Positions 1 to 5,744 of a stretch of DNA of 7,055 bases are shown piece by piece; the stretch's first letter is position 1; every line of letters starts with the position of its first letter. Made by a program: the position numbers and the translations under genes. The notes beneath the pieces are model-generated. The model had not been told where the DNA came from, did no database searches, and was given only the letters and a program-made list of their open reading frames with translations. The DNA comes from Clostridiales bacterium (GTDB taxonomy: Bacteria; Bacillota; Clostridia; Christensenellales; Aristaeellaceae), in NCBI GenBank assembly GCA_012513735.1, contig JAAZBR010000359.1:1-7055 (forward strand), in the 5' to 3' direction.

Positions 1-837
1 CACGTGGAGGAGTATCAGCAGGGCAGCAAGTTGCTACCGCTGTTGCTGCGTGCTTATCCCATGGCGCCTGAATTCCGCATCCGCCAGGCGTTGAAACGGC
101 GGGATATTAAAGTGGATGGACGACGTGTGGATCAGAATGTTGCCCTTAAGGCCGGTCAGTTGGTTGAATGGTATACGGAATGGGCGCCCCTGTTCATCCC
201 GGCTGTCTATGAGGACGAAAATGTACTGGTGGTCAACAAGCCGGCGGGCATCAGCAGTGATGTCCAGGCAGGGGAGCAGATACACCTGACCCTTCTGCTG
301 GCGGCACAGACAGGCAGTACTGACCCATTTTATCTGGTCCATCGGCTGGATCATCTGACCTCCGGGCTGCTAATCCTGGCTAAAACGCCCCGGGCGGAAA
401 TAGCTCTGCTGGAGGCCTTCAAACAGGGAACCATCGACAAAAGCTACACATGCCTTGTGAAGGGCCCCATGGATAAGACAAGCGATACCCTGCATGCCTG
501 GCTGCGCAAGGATGCCCAGCGAGCCAGGGTGCAGGTACTGCATCACCCTGTGGCAGATGCCCGGGAGATTGTCACATCCTATCGCTTGTTGAAGGAGGAA
601 GATGGCTGCAGCAGGCTGGAGGTACAGCTTCACACCGGGCGCACCCATCAGATCCGTGCCCACCTGGCCGATGCCGGTCACCCGGTGCTGGGGGATGAGA
701 AGTACGGGGATTTTGCCTTCAACCGCCAGCAAAAAGCTACAGGGCTCATGCTGTGTGCTACCAGGCTTCAATTTCACACCATAGAGGCGCTGCCTGATCT
801 GCAAGGCAAAGCATTCAGCATCCCGGCGCCCTTTTAG
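1..837 (+). CDS. RluA-family RNA pseudouridine synthase (probably 5'-partial)
   Basis: This enzyme isomerises specific uridines in rRNA or tRNA to pseudouridine in the cytoplasm. Numbering from the GTG at base 4 (277 aa), residues about 5-58 look like an S4 RNA-binding domain and about 62-270 like the catalytic domain. The family hallmark HRLDxxTSGLL is at 113-122, with D116 the expected catalytic aspartate. The RluA-type motif LHTGRTHQIRAHL, followed by GHPVLGDEKYG, lies at 209-235. The frame is open through base 1, no ribosome binding site can be seen for the GTG, and the S4 domain appears to lack its first few residues. The true start is therefore probably just upstream of the window. The gene ends in tandem TAG TAG and is followed after 17 nt by the HAD gene, suggesting co-transcription. 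The target uridine cannot be told from sequence, so no Rlu letter is given. The family call is very secure; the start is not. Confidence 0.93.
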   Translation, partial: HVEEYQQGSKLLPLLLRAYPMAPEFRIRQALKRRDIKVDGRRVDQNVALKAGQLVEWYTEWAPLFIPAVYEDENVLVVNKPAGISSDVQAGEQIHLTLLLAAQTGSTDPFYLVHRLDHLTSGLLILAKTPRAEIALLEAFKQGTIDKSYTCLVKGPMDKTSDTLHAWLRKDAQRARVQVLHHPVADAREIVTSYRLLKEEDGCSRLEVQLHTGRTHQIRAHLADAGHPVLGDEKYGDFAFNRQQKATGLMLCATRLQFHTIEALPDLQGKAFSIPAPF

Positions 838-854
838 TAGGAAGGAGAGCAATC

Positions 855-1712
855 ATGATCCCATCCTATCCGGAAATCCGCCTGATCGCAGTTGATCTGG
901 ATGGCACGCTGCTTGACGACAATCACCGCATCACACCCGCCAACCGACAGGCCATCGAAGCTGCCCAGCAGGCAGGCATTGTGTTTGCCATCTGCACAGG
1001 GCGCTTTTTTGAGGATGCCTGCCTGCACGCGCTGGACTACGGCCTTGACTGCCCTGTGATTTCGCTGAACGGCGGCAAGGTGGCTCTGGCCCCCTTCGGA
1101 CAGGTACTGAGCGACCATAGGATGGATGACACCGTAGCCATGACCTGCTTTGAATGCCTGGAGGAACTGGACGCGGCCTACTTTGTGTTTGGTGAGAGAA
1201 GGGTGGGTATCCGTAAAACGGGGGACAAGCACCTGTCGCAGATCAACTTCGGTGAAAGCAGGATGCTGGAGGAAACAGGCACCACCTATCATTATGGAAA
1301 GGAAGCCTGCCTTGAAACGATCCAAGGCGGCATCTATAAGTTTTATGTACACGCCCGAAATGATCTGCAGCAACTGCGGCGGATCATCGGAACGCTTGAG
1401 AAAATCCCGGGCATCAGCCTGGCACAGTCCAGCACTGACAACGTTGAAATCATGCCGCCCCATGTCAACAAGGGCAGGGGGATGAGCGACCTGGCCGAGC
1501 ATCTTGGCATACCCCTTGCCAATACCATGGCGATTGGCGATCAGGACAATGACCTCCCCATGATCCGCATTGCCGGCCTTGGCGTGGCCATGGGCAATGC
1601 AACAGGGGAGGTTAAGTCGTACGCACACCTGATTACGGAAACCAACACCCGGGATGGTGTGGCACGTGCCATTCTGCGCTATGCGCTGGGCGTGTCTGAC
1701 GGCCAGCCATAG
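855..1712 (+). CDS. Cof-type HAD-superfamily phosphatase
   Basis: This is a 285-aa member of the Cof (IIB cap) subfamily of haloacid dehalogenase hydrolases, which usually dephosphorylate sugar phosphates or other small phosphorylated metabolites in the cytoplasm. Motif I is DLDGTLLDD with nucleophile D14 and acid/base D16. Motif II is the CTGR at 47-50 (T48). A SLNGG segment is at 70-74. Motif III is K206 in VNKG. Motif IV is GDQDND at 228-233, followed by VAMGNA. The cap domain lies between roughly residues 85 and 190. The length is typical. The start is supported by AAGGAG at 842-847, 7 nt before the ATG. The gene sits 17 nt after the pseudouridine synthase and probably shares its transcript. 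Its 3' end overlaps the convergent yigZ-like gene by 34 bp and carries in-frame TAG TAA TAG stops. The substrate cannot be inferred. Confidence 0.95.
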   Translation: MIPSYPEIRLIAVDLDGTLLDDNHRITPANRQAIEAAQQAGIVFAICTGRFFEDACLHALDYGLDCPVISLNGGKVALAPFGQVLSDHRMDDTVAMTCFECLEELDAAYFVFGERRVGIRKTGDKHLSQINFGESRMLEETGTTYHYGKEACLETIQGGIYKFYVHARNDLQQLRRIIGTLEKIPGISLAQSSTDNVEIMPPHVNKGRGMSDLAEHLGIPLANTMAIGDQDNDLPMIRIAGLGVAMGNATGEVKSYAHLITETNTRDGVARAILRYALGVSDGQP

Positions 1713-2326
1713 TAATAGGGATCGCTTTCAACAAACTCCATGCGTCCGTCGGTGGCCTGGGTAAGCTGGTCGACCACTTCCTGTGCATCCCGGACGCGCA
1801 CCAGCAGCTCCGCCTGTATGCTGGCGGCATAGGAAACGTCTCTCTGCTCAACCGGCAGGCTCTTCAGCCGATGCTGCACCTTGTCCCATAGGGGATATGG
1901 AATGTCCGCATGCAGGCTCAGGCTGGGTTCCATCATCACCACGTGGGCGCTGTCCACTGCCAGGGCAGCGCCCTTGCTGTATGCCCGCACAAGGCCGCCG
2001 GCGCCCAGCAACACCCCGCCAAAGTAACGCACCACCACCACACAGAGGTTGACCAACTCCTTGGCTTTGAGCACCTCCATGATGGGCAGCCCGGCGGTTC
2101 CCGAGGGCTCCCCATCATCCTGATAACGCATGATCCCGGCATTGGCGCCAATGACATAGGCATAGCAGTGGTGGGTGGCGGTCCGGTGGGCCTCCTTCAG
2201 GCTGCGAATAAAAGCAAGCGCCTCTTCCTCGCTTTGGCAGGGAGCAGCGCACCCAATAAAGCGGCTTTTGTTGATAATAAATTCCGCGGCAGATGGCTGC
2301 GCAACGGTACGGTATGCGTTCAGCAT
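1679..2326 (-). CDS. YigZ/IMPACT-family (UPF0029) protein
   Basis: This 215-aa protein belongs to the YigZ/YvyE family, the bacterial counterpart of the ancient domain of eukaryotic IMPACT/Yih1. Its biochemical role in bacteria is not settled; nucleic-acid binding has been proposed. The N-terminal domain shows the family signatures YQDDGEPSGTAGLPIMEVL (68-86) and VVVVRYFGGVLLGAGGLVRAY (97-117). The C-terminal part (about 135-205) fits the ferredoxin-like DUF1949-type domain. A GTG one codon upstream (2329) would also give an open frame, but the ATG at 2326 is preferred because it overlaps the tyrS stop as TGATG. No good Shine-Dalgarno precedes it, so translation is probably coupled to tyrS. 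It is the last gene of the T-box-controlled operon. Its last ten residues (YGWPSDTPSA) are encoded inside the convergent HAD gene, which suggests a short C-terminal extension. The family assignment is firm. Confidence 0.93.
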   Translation of the reverse strand: MLNAYRTVAQPSAAEFIINKSRFIGCAAPCQSEEEALAFIRSLKEAHRTATHHCYAYVIGANAGIMRYQDDGEPSGTAGLPIMEVLKAKELVNLCVVVVRYFGGVLLGAGGLVRAYSKGAALAVDSAHVVMMEPSLSLHADIPYPLWDKVQHRLKSLPVEQRDVSYAASIQAELLVRVRDAQEVVDQLTQATDGRMEFVESDPYYYGWPSDTPSA

Positions 2327-3552
2327 CACGTTTTCAGCACGATGCGGCAGTAGTTCTTTTTGCCGCGGCGCAGCAACAGGCCATCGCTGCCCAGCATATC
2401 AGCCGTTACCAGGCTGTCCACATCGGTGGCCTTGCTTTCGCCCACCATCACAGCGCTCTGCTGTATCATCTTGCGCGCTTCGCTGCGGCTAGAACATAGG
2501 CCGCTGAGGTGCAGCAGCGTGGTCAGGCGGCTGTCGGAAGCTAATTCTTTGAGGGAGATGGCAAAGGTGGGCACTTCGTCGCTGATGCTGCCTCCGCTGA
2601 ACAGCGCTGCTGAGGCCTGCTGCGCCCGCTCCGCTTCCTCTTCGCCATGCACCAGTTTGGTGCACTCAAACGCCAGCGTTTTCTTGGCTTCATTGATGTC
2701 TGCCCCCTCAAGGGCGCTGAGGCGGTGCACCTCCTCCATGGGCAAGAAGGTCAGCAGGGAGAGGGACTTGGGCACATCCGCATCTGCGATATTCCGCCAG
2801 TACTGGTAGAACTCGTAGGGGCTGCACAGTTCTGCATCCAGCCATAGGGCGCCTCGCTCTGTTTTGCCCATCTTCTTGCCGTCGTGGGTCATCAACAGGT
2901 TGAAGGTGCAGGCGAAGGCTGCCTCTCTTTCCTTGCGCCTGATCAGGTCTGCCCCGGCAAGCATGTTGCTCCACTGGTCGTCGCCGCCCATCTGCAGACG
3001 ACAGTTGCACCGCTTGAACAACTGCAGGAAGTCGTAGGACTGCATCAGCATATAGTTGAACTCAAGGAAGGTGAGGCCCCGCTCCAGCCGCTGCTTGTAG
3101 CACTCGGCCGCCAGCATGCGGTTGACGGAGAAGTGCACGCCGATATCCCGGATAAACTCCATGTAGTTCAGATCCAGCAGCCAGTCCGCATTGTTGACCA
3201 TCTGCGCCTTGCCCTGTCCGAAGGCCAGGAAATGGCTGAGTTGCTTGTGAATCTTCTGCGCATTCTTCTGGATGGTCTGCTTGGTCATCATCTTGCGCAT
3301 GTCGGTTTTGCCACTGGGATCGCCGATCATGGTGGTGCCGCCGCCCACCAGCGCGATGGGCCGGTGGCCTGCTCGCTGCATATGCATCATGGCCAGGATC
3401 GGGATGAAGTGGCCGAAGTGCAGGCTGGATGCCGTGGGATCAAACCCGACATAGAATGTGGTGGGTTCATTCTCCAACTGCTCATAGAGTTCCTCTTCAA
3501 AGGTCACTTGCGCGATGAAGCCGCGCTCCTTCAGCAAATCAAGTATGTGCAT
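2326..3552 (-). CDS. tyrS: Tyrosyl-tRNA synthetase
   Basis: This class I aminoacyl-tRNA synthetase attaches tyrosine to tRNA-Tyr in the cytoplasm and acts as a homodimer in this family. The 408-aa protein has the usual length and order: a Rossmann catalytic domain (about 1-225), the KMSKS loop and linker, then a C-terminal S4-like RNA-binding domain (about 340-408). Visible active-site residues are Y34, D38 and T40 in [16 protein letters not shown], the HIGH-type motif HFGH at 45-48, D78 in IGDPSGKT, and Y167, Q171 and D174 in NYMLMQSYD. The KMSKS motif appears as KMGKT (227-231), close to the KFGKT of other bacterial TyrRS. The start ATG has a near-perfect AAAGGAGG, and the gap to the upstream aminotransferase stop is 12 nt, so the binding site abuts that stop. 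A Tyr-specific T-box lies upstream of the operon, which independently supports the identity. Confidence 0.98.
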   Translation of the reverse strand: MHILDLLKERGFIAQVTFEEELYEQLENEPTTFYVGFDPTASSLHFGHFIPILAMMHMQRAGHRPIALVGGGTTMIGDPSGKTDMRKMMTKQTIQKNAQKIHKQLSHFLAFGQGKAQMVNNADWLLDLNYMEFIRDIGVHFSVNRMLAAECYKQRLERGLTFLEFNYMLMQSYDFLQLFKRCNCRLQMGGDDQWSNMLAGADLIRRKEREAAFACTFNLLMTHDGKKMGKTERGALWLDAELCSPYEFYQYWRNIADADVPKSLSLLTFLPMEEVHRLSALEGADINEAKKTLAFECTKLVHGEEEAERAQQASAALFSGGSISDEVPTFAISLKELASDSRLTTLLHLSGLCSSRSEARKMIQQSAVMVGESKATDVDSLVTADMLGSDGLLLRRGKKNYCRIVLKT

Positions 3553-3564
3553 ACCCTTCCTCCT

Positions 3565-4752
3565 TTATTGTAGGCCGTTCAGGCACTGAGCCAGAATGCC
3601 AATGCCGCGGCTGATGGTATCTTCGTCAGCGTTTGAGAAATTCAGCCGCAGTGTGTTGGTATGTCCGCCTTCGGCGTAGAAGTGCTCGCCGGGCACAAAG
3701 GCAACGCCCTGTTGCAGGGCATGGTGGAACAGCGGCTCTGCCTTCAGCCCGGGGGCTAACTCAGCAAACACAAACAGCCCGCCCTGTGGTCTGGTGTAGT
3801 GACTGATGCCGCCCACGCCGGCAAGGGCATCCAGCATCGCGTCCCGCCTGCTGCCATAGCGCTGACACAGGCTATGCACATGGGGCGCCAGCAGACCTTG
3901 TTGAAGGAAGGCTGCAACCAGCGCCTGGTTCAGGTTGGCGGTGTGCACATCGCTGCATTGCTTGCAGACGCCGCATCGCTCCAGCAAGGCCGGAGGCCCC
4001 GCCATAAACCCTACCCGCAGTCCGGGAGAGATGATCTTGGAAAAGCTGCCCAGCAGCACGACCCATCCCTCTGTGTCAAATGTCTTGATGGTGGGCAGGG
4101 GGCTGCCGTCATAACGAAGCTGATGATAAGGGTCATCCTCCGCCACCACCACGCCATAGCGGGCCGCCAGATGCGCTACATGCTGCCGACGGCCCAGGCT
4201 GAGGGTGTGCCCGGTTGGATTCTGGAAAGTTGGAATGGTATAGAGCAGTTTGGGCTTGTGCTGTTGCATCAGCCGTTCCAGCGCCTCCATGTCCATGCCA
4301 TCTTCATCACAGGGTACAGGCACCACCTTGGTTTGGAACAGGTGCATGGCCTGCAGTGCGCCAAGGAACACAGGGCTTTCAGTCAACACTACATCACCCG
4401 GATTCGTCAGCACCTTCAGCAATAAATCCAGTCCCTGCATGGAGCCGGTGGTAATCAACAGGTTCTCCCTTGAGACTTGGGCGCCCAGGGCATCCGCAAT
4501 GTAGCCGGGCAGCAAATCCAGCAACGGTGCGTACCCCTCGGTTTGCCCGTATTGCAGCAGTACCTTACCCTGGTCCTTCAGCAACTGCTGTGCCAGGGAG
4601 GCCATCTGCTGATCCGGCAGGGCAAAGCTGCCCGGATTCCCTCCTGCAAAGGAAATGACATCCGGGCGCGCGCTGTGTTTGAACAGTGCACGGATGGCAC
4701 TGCCTGCAACACCCTGGATACGATGGGATAATTGTACGCTGGGTTGATCCAT
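3565..4752 (-). CDS. PLP-dependent class I/II aminotransferase, probably aromatic
   Basis: This 395-aa cytoplasmic fold-type I aminotransferase resembles the LysN/ARO8 group and the aminotransferase part of MocR regulators, but has no GntR DNA-binding domain. Key residues: GNPG (38-41), YGQTEGYAPL (68-77), N178 in FQNPTG, D206 and Y209 in EDDPYH, the PLP Schiff-base lysine K239 in GSFSKIISPGLRVG, R245, and the substrate-carboxylate arginine R369 in TLRLNFS. The ATG at 4752 is chosen because AAAGGAG ends 8 nt before it. An ATG two codons earlier (4758) has only 2 nt of spacing. The longer open frame back to 4830 would lie inside the T-box terminator. The gene is first in a Tyr T-box operon and is followed after 12 nt by tyrS, so a role in tyrosine/phenylalanine synthesis or breakdown, such as 4-hydroxyphenylpyruvate transamination, is likely. 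Substrate specificity is inferred from this context only; 2-aminoadipate or branched-chain use is possible. Confidence 0.92.
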   Translation of the reverse strand: MDQPSVQLSHRIQGVAGSAIRALFKHSARPDVISFAGGNPGSFALPDQQMASLAQQLLKDQGKVLLQYGQTEGYAPLLDLLPGYIADALGAQVSRENLLITTGSMQGLDLLLKVLTNPGDVVLTESPVFLGALQAMHLFQTKVVPVPCDEDGMDMEALERLMQQHKPKLLYTIPTFQNPTGHTLSLGRRQHVAHLAARYGVVVAEDDPYHQLRYDGSPLPTIKTFDTEGWVVLLGSFSKIISPGLRVGFMAGPPALLERCGVCKQCSDVHTANLNQALVAAFLQQGLLAPHVHSLCQRYGSRRDAMLDALAGVGGISHYTRPQGGLFVFAELAPGLKAEPLFHHALQQGVAFVPGEHFYAEGGHTNTLRLNFSNADEDTISRGIGILAQCLNGLQ

Positions 4753-4760
4753 GGACATTG

Positions 4761-4767
4761 CTCCTTT
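4761..4767 (-). promoter_or_regulatory. Ribosome binding site of the aminotransferase gene
   Basis: AAAGGAG on the minus strand lies 8 nt from the ATG at 4752 but only 2 nt from the in-frame ATG at 4758. It therefore favours the shorter protein. It follows the T-box terminator tail by 7 nt, so it is transcribed only when the leader is read through. Confidence 0.8.
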
Positions 4768-4774
4768 CAGTACT

Positions 4775-4814
4775 AACGAAAGGCCGCCCGCCCCATGCTC
4801 AGGGGAAGGCGGCC
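4775..4814 (-). terminator. Regulated intrinsic terminator of the T-box leader
   Basis: On the minus strand GGCCGCC (4808-4814) pairs with GGCGGCC (4782-4788). A CCCC/GGGG inner helix closes a 7-nt loop, and the tail is TTTCGTT (4775-4781). The 5' arm shares its bases with the 3' half of the antiterminator, so the two structures exclude each other. The U-tract is interrupted by CG, which may make it less than fully efficient. Confidence 0.9.
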
Positions 4815-5006
4815 ATTGCCGCGGTACCACTTCCGTTCAGCAGGGGATCCCTGCCCTCAAACGCTATATCCGGCGGACCGGCAGCAGCCTACTGTTAGTT
4901 CGGTGCTGTGCTCCAGAGGGTATTCACGTGGCACTCCTGCCTTTTTTCACCACACAAAGGCTCTCTGCAAGGGAGTGGCACACGCTACTGGTCTCTCTCA
5001 ACGCAT
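4775..5006 (-). ncRNA. Tyrosine-specific T-box leader (tRNA-sensing riboswitch)
   Basis: The untranslated leader of the aminotransferase-tyrS-yigZ operon contains the elements of a transcriptional T-box. Stem I begins with AGAG-rich bases (about 4991-5000) that can pair with CTCT at 4915-4918. It has an S-turn AGTA at 4986-4989 opposite GAA at 4923-4925, followed at once by the specifier TAC (4920-4922), a tyrosine codon. Distal Stem I pairs CACTCC with GGAGTG and carries an AGAGAG bulge and a GCCTTT/AAAGGC helix. A GCAGG/CCTGC hairpin precedes the T-box. The antiterminator is GGAAG (4830-4834), bulge TGGTACC (4823-4829), GCGGC (4818-4822), loop AATG, GCCGC (4809-4813), CTTCC (4804-4808). The bulge bases UGGU can pair with the ACCA end of tRNA-Tyr. 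Uncharged tRNA-Tyr should stabilise this form and permit transcription. The 5' end is estimated from the promoter. Confidence 0.96.
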
Positions 5007-5010
5007 GTGC

Positions 5011-5040
5011 ATTATAGAGGGTTGTCAAAGGGAATGTCAA
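5011..5040 (-). promoter_or_regulatory. Sigma-A-type promoter of the T-box/tyrS operon
   Basis: A perfect TTGACA (5035-5040) is separated by 18 nt from a perfect TATAAT (5011-5016), both on the minus strand. This places the transcription start near 5004-5006, just before Stem I of the T-box. AT-rich sequence at about 5050-5090 lies upstream and could act as an UP element. A promoter this close to consensus fits control mainly by attenuation in the leader. Confidence 0.9.
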
Positions 5041-5066
5041 CAGCGGGCATGATTGTAAAATATTAA

Positions 5067-5084
5067 AACATTATTACGAATGTT
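5067..5084. repeat. Short inverted repeat between the divergent promoters
   Basis: AACATT (5067-5072) and AATGTT (5079-5084) form a perfect 6-bp inverted repeat with a 6-nt spacer. It lies in AT-rich DNA between the two divergent promoters and touches the -35 region of the methyltransferase promoter. It could be an operator for a dimeric regulator, but six-base arms in AT-rich sequence also arise by chance. Confidence 0.35.
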
Positions 5085-5113
5085 GTGCAATTTCCTTTCA
5101 AGTGTGTTATAAT
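5083..5113 (+). promoter_or_regulatory. Extended -10 promoter of the methyltransferase-SpoIID unit
   Basis: TGTTATAAT (5105-5113) is an extended -10 element with a consensus TATAAT. The best -35 candidate is TTGTGC (5083-5088) at a long 19-nt spacing, so the promoter probably relies on the TGn extension. The predicted start is near 5119-5121, about 30 nt before the chosen start codon. No sporulation-sigma consensus is obvious. Confidence 0.7.
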
Positions 5114-5151
5114 ACGACCAAATCAGGTGTCAAGTGGGAGGCATGCATCAC

Positions 5152-5730
5152 ATGCAGTCGAGGATGGAGCTGGATCAGCGCGCAAATCACGCCGCAGCCG
5201 GGGCACACAAGGCCCTCAGCCGTGCCGAACGTGCCGTGTGCGATTGGGCTGTCGTGGATGATCATCAGGCTGTGCTTGAGATCGGCTGCGAACAGGGACA
5301 ACTGCTTCGTCATCTGGATGCGCGCTATCACCTGCGCACCTGCGGACTTTGTTTTGACAGGAACCATACCGTCCAGACCCGGGAAGCGTTGCCCGAGGCG
5401 GAGATCATGTTCTCTGCCGGCGGAGATATTCCCTGGCAGGACGCCAGCTTCCACAGCGTGCTGGCTGCCCGGGGATGGCCCGACCATCTGTCAACTGCCG
5501 ACATGCTTTCCGAAATTCACCGGGTGCTGCGCCCCGGTGGACAACTGGTGATGGCCCTGCCCCAGCATGGGGGCGGCCTGCGGGGGGTGGTGGGGTTGCT
5601 GGGTGTATCGGCGGGTGATGAACAGCGTGCCCGGCTGCTGGCGGCGCTTGAATCCGGGGGCTTTGAAGATGTATCCTACCGCCGTTCACGCCTTGGGTTT
5701 GTGAGCGTGCTGGCCAGGAAGACCGCATGA
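5152..5730 (+). CDS. Class I SAM-dependent methyltransferase, small, substrate unknown
   Basis: This 192-aa protein has the Methyltransf_11-like layout of a Rossmann methyltransferase, which transfers a methyl group from S-adenosylmethionine. Motif I is VLEIGCEQGQLL (41-52), the SAM-binding loop, where the usual middle glycine of GxGxG is E47. A GDIPWQDASFHSVLA stretch (91-105) matches the motif II/III region, and EIHRVLRPGGQLVMALP (121-137) is the typical post-motif. A short glycine-rich segment, GGGLRGVVGLLG (140-151), replaces a longer C-terminal substrate region. Starts at 5134 (GTG), 5143 and 5152 are in frame. The GGGAGG at 5136-5141 gives workable spacing (10 nt) only for 5152. The stop overlaps the next start as ATGA, implying coupled expression with the SpoIID-domain gene. 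I do not recognise the substrate, and the motifs do not separate small-molecule from RNA or protein targets. Confidence 0.85.
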   Translation: MQSRMELDQRANHAAAGAHKALSRAERAVCDWAVVDDHQAVLEIGCEQGQLLRHLDARYHLRTCGLCFDRNHTVQTREALPEAEIMFSAGGDIPWQDASFHSVLAARGWPDHLSTADMLSEIHRVLRPGGQLVMALPQHGGGLRGVVGLLGVSAGDEQRARLLAALESGGFEDVSYRRSRLGFVSVLARKTA

Positions 5731-5744
5731 AGCGCGGTCTTTCT
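5716..5744 (+). terminator. Hairpin with T-rich tail over the SpoIID-gene start
   Basis: Bases 5716-5726 pair with 5734-5744 in an 11-bp stem with a single G-U pair and a 7-nt loop, ATGAAGC. It is followed by TTTATT. The shape fits an intrinsic terminator, but it lies across the end of the methyltransferase gene and the beginning of the SpoIID-domain gene. The stem contains the AGGAAG ribosome binding site (5716-5721), and the loop holds the start codon. It may act as an attenuator or a translation-coupling device rather than a simple terminator. The pairing is seen in the sequence; the function is inferred. Confidence 0.55.

Noticed and set aside
834..1628. 264-codon minus-strand open frame opposite the HAD gene.
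   Set aside because: The plus strand carries all HAD motifs. The opposite frame is a GC-rich shadow without recognisable motifs or a ribosome binding site.
1685..1707. GCTGG/CCAGC hairpin near the HAD/yigZ overlap as a bidirectional terminator.
   Set aside because: The stem is only 5 bp with a 13-nt loop and no T-run on either strand.
2884..3573. 229-codon plus-strand open frame opposite tyrS, and a similar 208-codon one at 3799-4425 opposite the aminotransferase.
   Set aside because: They are antisense shadows of genes with complete catalytic motifs. Their His/Gln/Val-rich composition is typical of reverse-frame translation in GC-rich DNA.
4753..4830. N-terminal extension of the aminotransferase to an ATG at 4830 (26 extra residues).
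   Set aside because: It would be translated through the T-box antiterminator and terminator hairpin and has no ribosome binding site. The AAAGGAG at 4761-4767 points to 4752.
5011..5028. The second TTGACA (5023-5028) as the -35 of the tyrS-operon promoter.
   Set aside because: It is only 6 nt from the TATAAT. The TTGACA at 5035-5040 has the workable 18-nt spacing.
4751..5052. Several plus-strand open frames of 70-88 codons across the tyrS leader.
   Set aside because: They lie antisense to the T-box RNA, have unnatural composition and match no protein features.
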